A DNA stretch of 64,000 bases, taken from the NCBI RefSeq assembly GCF_035712445.1, contig NZ_DASTAT010000072.1, forward strand, positions 1 to 64,000, in the 5' to 3' direction. The position numbers were made by a program, and so were the translations under genes. Below, piece by piece: positions 18,381 to 27,262 of this stretch. Below the pieces are notes generated by a model that was not told the DNA's origin, searched no databases, and saw only the letters and a list, made by a program, of their open reading frames with translations. How positions within the stretch are numbered: position 1 is the stretch's first letter; each line of letters begins with the position of its first letter. The DNA comes from Oligoflexus sp. (lineage in GTDB: Bacteria > Bdellovibrionota_B > Oligoflexia > Oligoflexales > Oligoflexaceae).

Positions 18381-19454
18381 TTGCTTTACCACATCTTCCA
18401 CAACCTGGCCGAGAGCTTCACGGTCCTGAACGTGACCCGTTACATCACCTTTCGTTCCATGGCGGCACTGCTGACGGCTTTGGGTATCAGTTTTGTCTTC
18501 TCGCCCTGGTTTATCCGTAAACTCAAGAACAAGCAGATCGGCCAGCAGGTTCGCAATGATGGGCCGCAGTCGCACTTTTCCAAGGCCGGAACGCCGACCA
18601 TGGGCGGCGGCCTTATCCTCGCCGCGACCTTGATTCCCGCCCTGCTTTGGATGGACTGGACCAACCCCCATCTTTGGTTTGTGACGGTCGTGACCATGAC
18701 CTATGGTTTGATTGGCTTTCTTGATGATTATTTGAAAGTGTCCAAGAAAAATACCAAGGGTCTTTCCGGCAAGAAAAAGCTGGTCGGACAGTGGTCGGTG
18801 GCCCTGATCATCTGCACGGCGCATTTTTGGATCTACCGCAACGGCGAGCTGCATTTTCCCTTCTTCAAGGAATGGATCATCGACCTCAGCTGGTTCTACA
18901 TTCCCTTCGCCGCTTTTGTGATTGTCGGATCGAGCAACGCCGTGAACCTTACCGATGGACTCGACGGACTTGCCATCGGCCCTGTGATGACCACCGCGGC
19001 CTGCTTTGCGATCCTCGCCTATGTCGGCGGGAACGTGAAAATCTCGGAGTATCTGCAGCTGCATTATCTGAAGGATACCGGCGAGCTCGCGATTTTCTGC
19101 GCCTGTCTGATCGGCGCTGGCATGGGTTTTCTTTGGTATAACACCTTCCCCGCTCAGGTCTTCATGGGTGACGTGGGTTCTTTGCCCCTGGGCGGTGCGC
19201 TGGGTGCCATCGCGGTCTTTACCAAAAATGAAATCCTGCTCGTTGTCGTCGGCGGTATCTTTGTGGTCGAGGCTCTTTCGGTGATCCTTCAGGTCGGCAG
19301 CTTTAAACTGCGCGGCAAGCGTATTTTCCGCATGGCGCCGATTCATCACCACTTTGAACTGAAAGGCTGGCCGGAGCCGCGAGTTATCGTTCGCTTCTGG
19401 ATTATTTCGATCATTCTTGCCATTATCGGTCTCATGAGCCTGAAACTGCGCTGA
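18381..19454 (+). CDS. mraY: Phospho-MurNAc-pentapeptide translocase MraY
   Basis: Integral membrane enzyme (357 residues, about ten helices) that attaches phospho-MurNAc-pentapeptide to undecaprenyl phosphate to form lipid I. Conserved blocks: [28 protein letters not shown] with the catalytic Asp pair, [13 protein letters not shown], and [15 protein letters not shown] near the C-terminus. The start is TTG at 18381, preceded by AGGAC; the aligned N-terminus (LYHIFHN... [11 protein letters not shown]) fits MraY length from this codon. Confidence 0.97.
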   Translation: MLYHIFHNLAESFTVLNVTRYITFRSMAALLTALGISFVFSPWFIRKLKNKQIGQQVRNDGPQSHFSKAGTPTMGGGLILAATLIPALLWMDWTNPHLWFVTVVTMTYGLIGFLDDYLKVSKKNTKGLSGKKKLVGQWSVALIICTAHFWIYRNGELHFPFFKEWIIDLSWFYIPFAAFVIVGSSNAVNLTDGLDGLAIGPVMTTAACFAILAYVGGNVKISEYLQLHYLKDTGELAIFCACLIGAGMGFLWYNTFPAQVFMGDVGSLPLGGALGAIAVFTKNEILLVVVGGIFVVEALSVILQVGSFKLRGKRIFRMAPIHHHFELKGWPEPRVIVRFWIISIILAIIGLMSLKLR

Positions 19455-19463
19455 GACGATAAA

Positions 19464-20825
19464 ATGAACAAGACTTTGATTATCGGGGCCGGACGTTCGG
19501 CCCTGGGTGCTGCCAAACTGCTTTTAAGCCAGGGGCAAAAACCCCTGGTTTCTGACATAGCCGAGAAATTCCCCGAAGTGGCCCAGGACATCCGGGCTGC
19601 GGGCGCGGACCTGGTGATCGGCCCGCAAACTCCCGAACTTTTGAACGGTATATCCCAGCTGGTTGTGAGCCCCGGGCTTTCGCCTGATATTCCCATCCTG
19701 CAGGAAGCGCGCAAACGCGGTCTGCCCATTCTGAGCGAGATTGATCTGGCTCTGGCGGCCTTTGAAGGCACCGTTATGGGCGTGACGGGCACCAACGGCA
19801 AGTCGACCACGACCACGCTTCTGGCCCATCTTCTGAAAGAGTTGGGCAGTGAAGCCGAGGCCAGCGGTAATATCGGAATTGCGCCCAGTCTTTTGCTGGC
19901 GGAAGGGCGCGTGCCGGAAATTCTGGTGCTGGAGCTGTCTTCGTATCAGCTCGATTTTTCTCAGCCCATTCGCAACCACTGCAGCCTTTTCATGTCCTTT
20001 TCGCCTGATCATTTGGAGCGGCACGGGACCATGGAAAATTATTTCAAGGCGAAGTGGAAGCTCATGCTTGCGACCGTGGAAAGCGGTCGGCTGATTATGC
20101 CGCGGCGTATCCTGGAGCACGCGAAAGAGTATGGAGTGCCCTTTCCAAAAGCGCCGATCACGCAGATTGTGGTCGATGGTGAAACACCATACAGGGATTA
20201 TGGACGCACAAACATCGTGCATATCGATTCGCAAAAAGGGATAGTGAGTGGCGATGGCTTTTCACGTCCGGAAACTCTTCCCGCCGAACTCAGCTTTCAT
20301 AATCAGCTGAATGTGGTCGCCTCCATACTGGCCGTGCGGAGCCTCATCAGCGAGGTGCCGTGGAGCGATCTGATGCGTGCCGTGGCCAGCTATGAGTGGC
20401 TTCCCTATCGCTTTCAAAAGATTGGAACGTTTTTGGGTCATCCCGTCTTCAACGATAGTAAATCAACCAATGTGGAATCGACCTTGGTCGCACTTCAGAG
20501 TATGCGTGTACCAGCCATCGTCTTGCTGGGTGGTTATCCCAAAGGCGAGTCCTTTGCGCCCATCGCGCAGTATCGGGACCGCATCGGAATCCTGATCGGC
20601 TTCGGCGCGGCCGGAACTAAAATTGAGAATGATCTTAAAGACTTGAAGCCCAAGGTCTACCCGACGCTGAAAGCTGCGCTCAGCGAAATCGGTGATATTG
20701 CCCGGCAAAGCCCTGCACCCATTGTCTTTTCTCCGGCCTGCTCGTCTTTTGATGAGTTCAAAAACTTCGAGGAAAGAGGTGCCTTTTTCAATCAAAATTT
20801 GAGCCCGCTGCTGGACAAAGGATAA
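19464..20825 (+). CDS. murD: UDP-MurNAc-L-alanine:D-glutamate ligase MurD
   Basis: Cytoplasmic Mur ligase of 453 residues adding D-Glu to UDP-MurNAc-L-Ala. The order is that of MurD: N-terminal nucleotide-binding fold (LIIGAGRSALGAAKLL), VVSPGLSPDIPIL, the ATP loop GVTGTNGKSTTTTLL, SSYQLDFSQ, FSPDHLERHG, and the C-terminal domain with FNDSKSTNVESTLVAL (family: NDSKATN) and VFSPACSSFDEFKNFEERG (family: LSPACASFDxFxxFexRG). It starts nine bases after mraY and is probably read through from it. Confidence 0.97.
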   Translation: MNKTLIIGAGRSALGAAKLLLSQGQKPLVSDIAEKFPEVAQDIRAAGADLVIGPQTPELLNGISQLVVSPGLSPDIPILQEARKRGLPILSEIDLALAAFEGTVMGVTGTNGKSTTTTLLAHLLKELGSEAEASGNIGIAPSLLLAEGRVPEILVLELSSYQLDFSQPIRNHCSLFMSFSPDHLERHGTMENYFKAKWKLMLATVESGRLIMPRRILEHAKEYGVPFPKAPITQIVVDGETPYRDYGRTNIVHIDSQKGIVSGDGFSRPETLPAELSFHNQLNVVASILAVRSLISEVPWSDLMRAVASYEWLPYRFQKIGTFLGHPVFNDSKSTNVESTLVALQSMRVPAIVLLGGYPKGESFAPIAQYRDRIGILIGFGAAGTKIENDLKDLKPKVYPTLKAALSEIGDIARQSPAPIVFSPACSSFDEFKNFEERGAFFNQNLSPLLDKG

Positions 20826-20877
20826 GGCAAAAGGAAACAATAGAAGGATGCCCATGATGTGACGTGAGGAGAATCAC

Positions 20878-21999
20878 ATGGAAACACCTTCTGCCTCCGA
20901 AGGTCGATTCTATCGCAACGCCCTGCTCTTCACGGTGTTCCTTTTAACCGCGCTGGGGCTACTGGCGATCTACACCTCGTCCAGCATTCCCGCGGAAATC
21001 AAATTCCACGATACGCTTTTTTTTGTACGCAAACAGTTTGTGCTCGCGGCGCTGGGTTTTGGCATGATCATGCTGCTGCAGACGCTGCCCCTTCGCTGGA
21101 TTGAAATACTGACCCTGCCTTTGGTTGCCATCTCGGCCCTGATGCTTCTTTTTACATTGATTCCTGGACTCCAGTATAAGGCCAACGGCGCCGCCCGCTG
21201 GGTGCGCCTCGCCTGGTTCACCTTTCAACCCTCCGAGCTCGGCAAGGTGGCGATGATCCTTTTTCTGGCGCGCAATCTCAGCCGTCCGTCCGCCCGTATT
21301 GATAAAAGGCCGATGGCCATCCTGCCCAATCTTGGTGTTTTAAGCGGTTTTGTCCTGCTTCTGATGATGCAGCCCGACTTCGGTTCCACCGTGGTCTATG
21401 TGTCGATCACCATGCTGATGCTTTTTGTTGCGGGGCTTCCCGTTCGATATATCATCACCGCGTTCTGCCTGGGCGTGGTCGGGGTCGTTGCCGCCATTCT
21501 TCATGCTCCCTATCGCCTGGCTCGGATTACCAGTTTCCTGGATCCATGGGAAAGCATACGCACCGGTGGCTTTCAGATCGTGCAAAGTTATCTGGGATTT
21601 CACAACGGCGGTCTTTTGGGCGTCGGACTGGGCGAATCCCGGCAGAAACTCTTCTTTTTGCCCGAAGCGCATACCGATTTCATCCTGTCGGTGATCGGCG
21701 AGGAAACCGGGCTTTTGGGTGTTTGTCTCGTCGTCTTATGCTTTGCTTACATTGCGTGGCTGGGGCTTCGCATCACAACCCTGCAGAATGAGACCTACCG
21801 AAAATTCCTCGCGATGGGGATAAGCTCTTTAATTTCCATCCAGGCTATCGTAAATATGGGAGTCGCCATGGGGCTTTTGCCGACGAAAGGGATGCCTCTG
21901 CCCTTCGTCAGCTATGGATCGAGTTCTCTCCTCAGTTTTTTGCTGATGGTGGGAATCCTCGCCCGGCTCGCGAAGGTTGCACCCAGCCGAGCAGGCTGA
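20878..21999 (+). CDS. ftsW: Septal peptidoglycan polymerase FtsW (SEDS family)
   Basis: Multi-pass membrane glycosyltransferase of the SEDS family, 373 residues and about ten helices, which polymerises lipid II at the septum together with FtsI. Conserved features: KANGAARWVRLAWFTFQPSELGKVA, MMQPDFGSTVV, GGFQIVQSYLGFHNGGLLGVGLGESRQKLFFLPEAHTDFILSVIGEE in pieces, and LPTKGMPLPFVSYGSSSLL. RodA shares these features, but the position beside murD, murC and ftsQAZ identifies FtsW. GAGGAG precedes the ATG. Confidence 0.95.
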   Translation: METPSASEGRFYRNALLFTVFLLTALGLLAIYTSSSIPAEIKFHDTLFFVRKQFVLAALGFGMIMLLQTLPLRWIEILTLPLVAISALMLLFTLIPGLQYKANGAARWVRLAWFTFQPSELGKVAMILFLARNLSRPSARIDKRPMAILPNLGVLSGFVLLLMMQPDFGSTVVYVSITMLMLFVAGLPVRYIITAFCLGVVGVVAAILHAPYRLARITSFLDPWESIRTGGFQIVQSYLGFHNGGLLGVGLGESRQKLFFLPEAHTDFILSVIGEETGLLGVCLVVLCFAYIAWLGLRITTLQNETYRKFLAMGISSLISIQAIVNMGVAMGLLPTKGMPLPFVSYGSSSLLSFLLMVGILARLAKVAPSRAG

Positions 22000-22090
22000 A
22001 GGTCCTTCGCATCCGCTGAACCCTAAGGCCAACCTGGGCGGTAGGGACTGCCTTGCAACCTGATCTTTCCATGCGACTGAGTTAAAAAAA

Positions 22091-23491
22091 ATGAAAGACG
22101 ATTCCCCAAGGCTTGTGCATTTTATCGGGATCGGTGGAAGTGGCATGCGCCCGCTCGCCGAAATTGCTCTGGCTCAAGGCTATCAGGTCAGCGGTTCCGA
22201 TCAGAATCAGACGAGCAGTACGGATGAGCTTGTGTCCCGTGGAGCCCGTGTGACGATTGGCCATCGTGCGGAAGCCATACCGGAAGGTCCGGTTCGCATC
22301 GTGGCGTCCACCGCGATCAAAGGCGCCAACCCCGAAGTGGCCGAGGCGCAAAGACTGGGTTTACCGATTCTTCATCGTTCGGAATTTCTGCATGAGCTGA
22401 TGAGTCGCTTTAAGCCCATCTGTATCAGCGGAACGCACGGCAAGACTTCCACGACGGCTATGGTCGCTTTCATGCTGCGCGAGCTGGGTCTGGATCCCAC
22501 GGCCGCTATCGGCGGAGAACTCGTCGGAACCAGCAGCTATTCGATGAGCGGCTCAGGGCCATGGTTCGTCGCCGAATGCGATGAATCGGACGGCAGCTTT
22601 CTACGCTATGAGCCCTTCCTCAGCATCGTCACCAACATCGACCTCGACCATCTCGATTATTATCAGGATCTGGAAGGGCTGAAGCGCGGGTTTCTCACCT
22701 TTGTGAATAAAACCCATGCCGAAGGTTGGGCGATCTTCGGCTGGGATAATCACGCGGCGCGGGAGGTGGCTCACGAGTTCACCGGCCAGCGCCTCACCTT
22801 TGGGACGCGTATTGGCTCCGAGGTCCGCGGACTCAATTTCAAAAGCCAGGGTGCGGTTGCCAACTATGAAGCGGTCGTGGATAAAATTTTGATAAAGGGT
22901 CGCGCGCCCGTCGTCGGTCGCCATAACCTGCAGAACATCCTCTGCTGCCTGGCCGTTGCGAAGGCTCTTGACCTTGATTTGCAGAAAGCCGCGGACGCCC
23001 TTTCCCGCTATCCCGGAGTCAAACGTCGCTTTTCGCTGGTTGCCGATATTGATGGCGTCAAAATATTTGATGACTATGCCCACAACCCGGGAAAAATCCA
23101 GTCATGTATAGAAGGTGCGCGCGAGGCTTTTCCGAATGAGCGACTGATTGTTATCTTTCAGCCGCACCGATACTCGCGACTGGAAACTATGTATAATGAA
23201 ACCATGGCTTCTTTTGCAGCGGCGGACGAAGTGCTCATCATGCCTGTGTATGCGGCCGGTGAGTCGACCGATAAGGACTTTTCCCCCAGTGTTCTGGCGG
23301 AAGATCTGAGTCGCGTGAGTCGCGTGAAAGCCCAGCCTTATAGCAAGGAAACCCTCAATAAACTTTTGCAAAGCCCGCGTCGGCCCACCGTCCTCATTAC
23401 GGTTGGTGCCGGCGACGTTTCGCAGTTGAGCCAGGAATGGAAGGACGCTCTCCATGAGCAAAAAACGGCGCAAGAAAGGACTCCTCGATAG
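22091..23491 (+). CDS. murC: UDP-MurNAc:L-alanine ligase MurC
   Basis: Cytoplasmic ligase adding L-Ala to UDP-MurNAc, 466 residues. Seen: HFIGIGGSGMRPLAEI, the ATP loop ISGTHGKTSTTAMVAF, ECDESDGSFLRYEPFLSIVTNIDLDH in pieces, and DDYAHNPGKI in the C-terminal domain (family DDYaHhPxe). There is no good ribosome-binding site before the ATG at 22091. The 91-base gap after ftsW, where murG normally sits, holds no trace of murG, and murB does not follow; ftsQ overlaps the 3' end by 38 bases. Confidence 0.97.
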   Translation: MKDDSPRLVHFIGIGGSGMRPLAEIALAQGYQVSGSDQNQTSSTDELVSRGARVTIGHRAEAIPEGPVRIVASTAIKGANPEVAEAQRLGLPILHRSEFLHELMSRFKPICISGTHGKTSTTAMVAFMLRELGLDPTAAIGGELVGTSSYSMSGSGPWFVAECDESDGSFLRYEPFLSIVTNIDLDHLDYYQDLEGLKRGFLTFVNKTHAEGWAIFGWDNHAAREVAHEFTGQRLTFGTRIGSEVRGLNFKSQGAVANYEAVVDKILIKGRAPVVGRHNLQNILCCLAVAKALDLDLQKAADALSRYPGVKRRFSLVADIDGVKIFDDYAHNPGKIQSCIEGAREAFPNERLIVIFQPHRYSRLETMYNETMASFAAADEVLIMPVYAAGESTDKDFSPSVLAEDLSRVSRVKAQPYSKETLNKLLQSPRRPTVLITVGAGDVSQLSQEWKDALHEQKTAQERTPR

Positions 23492-24281
23492 TCAAAAACT
23501 CAAGCGACGCTATCGCCTTCTGCCCGTATTGAAGAAACTTCTGCCGCCGGTGCTCGTGATTGCCGGCGGCGTTGGCCTCAGCCTCTGGCTCAAACCTCGC
23601 CTCGCCTCCTCCGGTTTTGACTTCCTCAGAAACGATGAAAGACCTGAGCTTCAGGTACTCAGCAGCATCGGAGTCGAGGATGATGCGCCGATTCGCGAGG
23701 CTTATACGCAGCTCGCAAAAATGGATGGAACAACCCTGCCGCAGTTTGCGGAGAAGCTGCATCAGAAGATGGGCCTGCGTTCCATCACCTTGATCCGTAC
23801 CGCTCCCGAGCGTCTTGCCATCGGAACGGAACCCTTTGCGGCCGCGATGATAGTCGAACTTGATCGTCGTCGCTTTGCGACGGCCGATGGCATCATCTTT
23901 GGCGAACTCAGCGAAGGTCAGGTCTCGCCTCTCCCGGTGCTCAAGGGGTTGGACCGTCGTCAGACGATGACACGAACGGCCAATGGAACCTATGGTGTCA
24001 GCATAGGGAACCAGAAGATTATTAACGAGGCCCTTCTCGCCATCGGGGAAGGAAGCAAGTACAATATTAAATATCGCAGCCTTGTTTATGATGATTTTCG
24101 CGGAATCAGCGGTGATCTTGAAGCCTCAAATTATCGAGTCACACTCGGTTTTAAACCTTACTCCAACAAATACATGAAGCTTGAAAAGATCATACTCAGC
24201 TTGAAAGAGCGCGGCCTTACATCGGCTACGATTGAAGTTGATTACAAAGGCAAAGCCTTCGTCAAAGAGAGTGTACTCTAG
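23454..24281 (+). CDS. ftsQ: Cell-division protein FtsQ-like (POTRA)
   Basis: Bitopic protein of 275 residues with a strongly basic N-terminus (MSKKRRKK), one membrane helix at about residues 28-45 (LLPPVLVIAGGVGLSLWL), and a periplasmic region with a diverged POTRA-like part (around KMGLRSITLIRTAPERLAI) then a beta-rich FtsQ-type domain ending in KGKAFVKES. Sequence match to FtsQ/DivIB is weak; the call depends on topology and position between murC and ftsA. Its ATG is inside murC (38-base overlap), implying translational coupling. Confidence 0.82.
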   Translation: MSKKRRKKGLLDSQKLKRRYRLLPVLKKLLPPVLVIAGGVGLSLWLKPRLASSGFDFLRNDERPELQVLSSIGVEDDAPIREAYTQLAKMDGTTLPQFAEKLHQKMGLRSITLIRTAPERLAIGTEPFAAAMIVELDRRRFATADGIIFGELSEGQVSPLPVLKGLDRRQTMTRTANGTYGVSIGNQKIINEALLAIGEGSKYNIKYRSLVYDDFRGISGDLEASNYRVTLGFKPYSNKYMKLEKIILSLKERGLTSATIEVDYKGKAFVKESVL

Positions 24282-24296
24282 ACATTAGGAATTATC

Positions 24297-25475
24297 GTGC
24301 AATCCAAGCAACTTTTTGCCCTCGATCTTGGGACAACGAAATTTTGCCTCGCCGCTTTGATCTGGGGATCGGGTGTGCCGAAGCTTGAGCTGGTCGAGGT
24401 TCCCGCCGACGGCATGCATCGGGGCATGGTATCCGATTTTTCCAAAGCGGAACGCTGCATCAAAGACCTCATCGAAAAAGCTGAGAAGCAGCTTAACGTC
24501 CTTATAGATAAAGTGATCGTCGGCGTGGCCGGCAGCCACCTCCGCAGCACTATCGTCGAGCACGCTCTGACAATCCCCCACCAGCCTGTGCAGACGCGGC
24601 ATCTGAAGCGTCTTCTTGAGGAAGTGGAGAGCAAATCGGAAACACCGTTTCGCGAACTCTTGCACTGCGTGCCCATCGCCTACCGCATTGACTCGCGCGA
24701 GGAAACCAGCAATCCTGTAGGATTCACGGCCTCCAGTCTGAGCGGTCGCACCTTCGTCATCGATGCGGACAAGGACTATCTCCGCGACATCATCCGCGTC
24801 TGCAACGCCAACGGCCTTGAAGTAATGCGTCTCTTTTCAGAGCCATTTGCCTCGGCATCCGTCTGCGTCGCCGATGAAGCGAAGCAGCTCGGGATGGCCA
24901 TTGCAGATATCGGCGGCGGCACCACGGACGGAGTCATCTTTCAGAACGGCAAACCCGTCAAGGCCTTTACCATCAATATCGCCGGTTCCATGATGACCCG
25001 TGATATCGCGGTGGGTTTGAATGTCAGCCTTCAGGAAGCCGAACAGCTGAAGCATACCTATGGGCTGAAATACTACGATACTCCGAAGGAACTCCGGCAT
25101 CAGCTTGATCCAATGGCCAAGAAGGTTTTTATTGTGCTCGGCTCGCGCATTCATGAACTGGGTGCGCATCTGGCCAATGATCTTCTGGAATTCCGGGGAC
25201 AACTGGGGGCCGGCATTCTTCTGACCGGCGGTGGTTCCCAGGTGATTGGCATCGACCGCTTCCTGGCGGACCGCTTCAAAGTTCAGGTAAAAGTCGCCCC
25301 ACCCCAGCTATCGGTGGATCAGATGGGGCTCGGCGTTCATACCACGCGTCACGCCACGGCATTGGGCCTCCTTAACTTGGAGCTTGGTCGCCGTGTGAGT
25401 GCGCAGCAGATGAACGGTTCATGGTCGCGGCGCTATCTGGATCAGTTCGTGAATTGGATTCGCGAGCTGTCCTGA
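24297..25475 (+). CDS. ftsA: Cell-division actin homologue FtsA
   Basis: Actin-fold ATPase of 392 residues that tethers FtsZ to the inner membrane. Phosphate-1 region FALDLGTTKFCLAAL, IADIGGGTTDGVIFQNG for phosphate 2, and GILLTGGGSQVIGIDRF for the adenosine site are seen. The C-terminus (SWSRRYLDQFVNWIRELS) is an amphipathic helix, the membrane-targeting element of FtsA. The start is GTG at 24297, 15 bases after ftsQ. The spacing to ftsZ is 114 bases. Confidence 0.96.
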   Translation: MQSKQLFALDLGTTKFCLAALIWGSGVPKLELVEVPADGMHRGMVSDFSKAERCIKDLIEKAEKQLNVLIDKVIVGVAGSHLRSTIVEHALTIPHQPVQTRHLKRLLEEVESKSETPFRELLHCVPIAYRIDSREETSNPVGFTASSLSGRTFVIDADKDYLRDIIRVCNANGLEVMRLFSEPFASASVCVADEAKQLGMAIADIGGGTTDGVIFQNGKPVKAFTINIAGSMMTRDIAVGLNVSLQEAEQLKHTYGLKYYDTPKELRHQLDPMAKKVFIVLGSRIHELGAHLANDLLEFRGQLGAGILLTGGGSQVIGIDRFLADRFKVQVKVAPPQLSVDQMGLGVHTTRHATALGLLNLELGRRVSAQQMNGSWSRRYLDQFVNWIRELS

Positions 25476-25589
25476 TTCGAAGCGGTCAAAAATTTGACAG
25501 TCAGGCGCGTTCCTCTCTATAATTTTCATAAGTCCAATCCTATCCAAAAAAGTTTCACAGCCTCGGTGAAGGTCGCGAAGGAGTTTTTC

Positions 25590-27191
25590 ATGGCTCTTGA
25601 CTCGGATCATTTTGTCCCTCCAACAGCGAACATCAAAGTCATCGGCATCGGCGGCGGTGGCGGGAATGCAATCAACACCATGATTCGCACCAATATCGAA
25701 GGGGTTACGTTCATCGCGGCCAATACCGATGTCCAGTCCCTCCGTTTTTCTTTGGCCGAAAGGAAAATTCAGATCGGCAAGGAACTCACCCGCGGCCTGG
25801 GCGCTGGCGCTGATCCGGATATCGGTCGCGACGCGATGCTCGAAGACCGCGCGGCGATTACGGAAGCTCTGCAGGGTGCGCACATGGTCTTCATCACTGC
25901 CGGCATGGGCGGCGGTACGGGAACCGGCGGCGCTGCGATCGCTGCGCAAATAGCCCGTGAAATGGGTGCTTTGACGGTCGCCGTGGTCACCAAGCCCTTC
26001 GCTTTCGAAGGCAAAAGACGCATGAAATACGCCGAGGAAGGCATCAAGCGTCTGGAAGAAAGCGTGGACACCCTGATCACGATTCCCAACCAGCGTCTGC
26101 TTGAAATCGCCAGTCCTGATCTGAGCATGATTGATGCGTTCCGCATGGCCGACAACGTGCTTGTGAATGCTGTGAAAGGCATCTCCGACATCATCAATAT
26201 CCCAGGCCAGGTGAATGTTGACTTTGCCGATGTGAAGACGGTCATGTCCTCGATGGGCCTTGCGCTCATGGGCATCGGCACAGCCGAAGGTCCCGATCGT
26301 GCCGAGGAAGCCGCGCGTCGTGCCATCAACTCGCCTCTTCTGGAAGACGTCAGCATCGAAGGCGCGACCGGCATTCTGATCAATATCACGGCCGGTGAGA
26401 GCGTTTCGATTCATGAAGTCAACAAAGCCTGCTCGATCATCCAGGAAGCCGCCCATGAAGATGCCAATATCATCTTCGGTGCTGTGATTGATGAGAACGT
26501 GGGCGCGATGATGCGTGTGACCGTGATCGCCACCGGCTTTCCCAGCCGCGATCTGGAGCACATCCGCGATAGCAACTCGCACAGAAATCGCCGTCCTGGC
26601 TTTATGAAGCCGGCTCCTCTCGGATTGAGCATGAGCACGACTCCCATCCGCACTCCAGAGCCTGTTCGCGCTCCGGTGGAACCCCGTCGTGAAGCGGCCC
26701 CTGCACCAGCAGCCCGTCCGGCTGCAAGCATGGCAAGTCCTGCGCGTCCTGTCATGCCAGCGGTTTCAGCGCCTGTACCGGCACCTGCTCCCTATGTGGC
26801 AGCGCCCGTTCAGGAACCCAAGGTCATGGATGAAGGCCCTTCCCTGGAAGAAAGCCTTGCGCGTCTGACCATGGAAGGGAGCTCCAGCGAATTCACGGCG
26901 ATGGAATTGAAGCCTCAGGACCGTGATCTTCGCATCGAAGGCGCATCCGCTGCGGCCGTTGGTCATCTGAATAATGAGTCGCTCGAATCCTTTGATGATC
27001 CTGAACTCTTTGCCAAGGACGAGTCGGCTCCAGCCCTTGTGTCCCTGAGCGAAGAGATGGATCGTAAAATTGATGAAGCTCTGAAGATCGCGGAGCAGTT
27101 GAGCAAGGCCCCGCACCGTCCTCAGGATGATGAAGATCTCGATATTCCTTCATTCCTCAGAAAATCCTCGAAGGACCTCTCGCTGTCCTGA
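25590..27191 (+). CDS. ftsZ: Cell-division tubulin homologue FtsZ with a long linker
   Basis: GTPase that forms the Z ring, 533 residues. The GTPase core starts with IKVIGIGGGGGNAINTMI and holds the tubulin signature GMGGGTGTGGAA and the T7 region NVDFADVKTVMSS. After about residue 320 comes a linker of nearly 200 residues, first Pro/Ala-rich (PVRAPVEPRREAAPAPAARP) and then acidic, before the C-terminal peptide DIPSFLRK that binds FtsA/ZipA. I chose the ATG at 25590, preceded by AAGGAG; a longer ORF start at 25494 adds 32 unconserved residues. Last gene of the cluster, ended by a strong terminator. Confidence 0.97.
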   Translation: MALDSDHFVPPTANIKVIGIGGGGGNAINTMIRTNIEGVTFIAANTDVQSLRFSLAERKIQIGKELTRGLGAGADPDIGRDAMLEDRAAITEALQGAHMVFITAGMGGGTGTGGAAIAAQIAREMGALTVAVVTKPFAFEGKRRMKYAEEGIKRLEESVDTLITIPNQRLLEIASPDLSMIDAFRMADNVLVNAVKGISDIINIPGQVNVDFADVKTVMSSMGLALMGIGTAEGPDRAEEAARRAINSPLLEDVSIEGATGILINITAGESVSIHEVNKACSIIQEAAHEDANIIFGAVIDENVGAMMRVTVIATGFPSRDLEHIRDSNSHRNRRPGFMKPAPLGLSMSTTPIRTPEPVRAPVEPRREAAPAPAARPAASMASPARPVMPAVSAPVPAPAPYVAAPVQEPKVMDEGPSLEESLARLTMEGSSSEFTAMELKPQDRDLRIEGASAAAVGHLNNESLESFDDPELFAKDESAPALVSLSEEMDRKIDEALKIAEQLSKAPHRPQDDEDLDIPSFLRKSSKDLSLS

Positions 27192-27230
27192 TGGAAATGC
27201 CCGGGAAACCGGGCCTTCCCTTCAAAAAAG

Positions 27231-27260
27231 AAAGCCTGGAGTTGATCCAGGCTTTTTTTA
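27231..27260. terminator. Bidirectional intrinsic terminator between ftsZ and the epimerase gene
   Basis: GCCTGGA (27234-27240), loop GTTGA, TCCAGGC (27246-27252) form a perfect stem. It is followed by seven T on the plus strand and, on the minus strand, by TTTC then six T. It therefore can end both the division cluster and the convergent minus-strand transcript whose last stop is at 27263. Confidence 0.9.
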
Positions 27261-27262
27261 TT

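Noticed and set aside
22000..22090. Possible murG fragment between ftsW and murC
   Set aside because: The 91 bases show no MurG-like translation in any frame.
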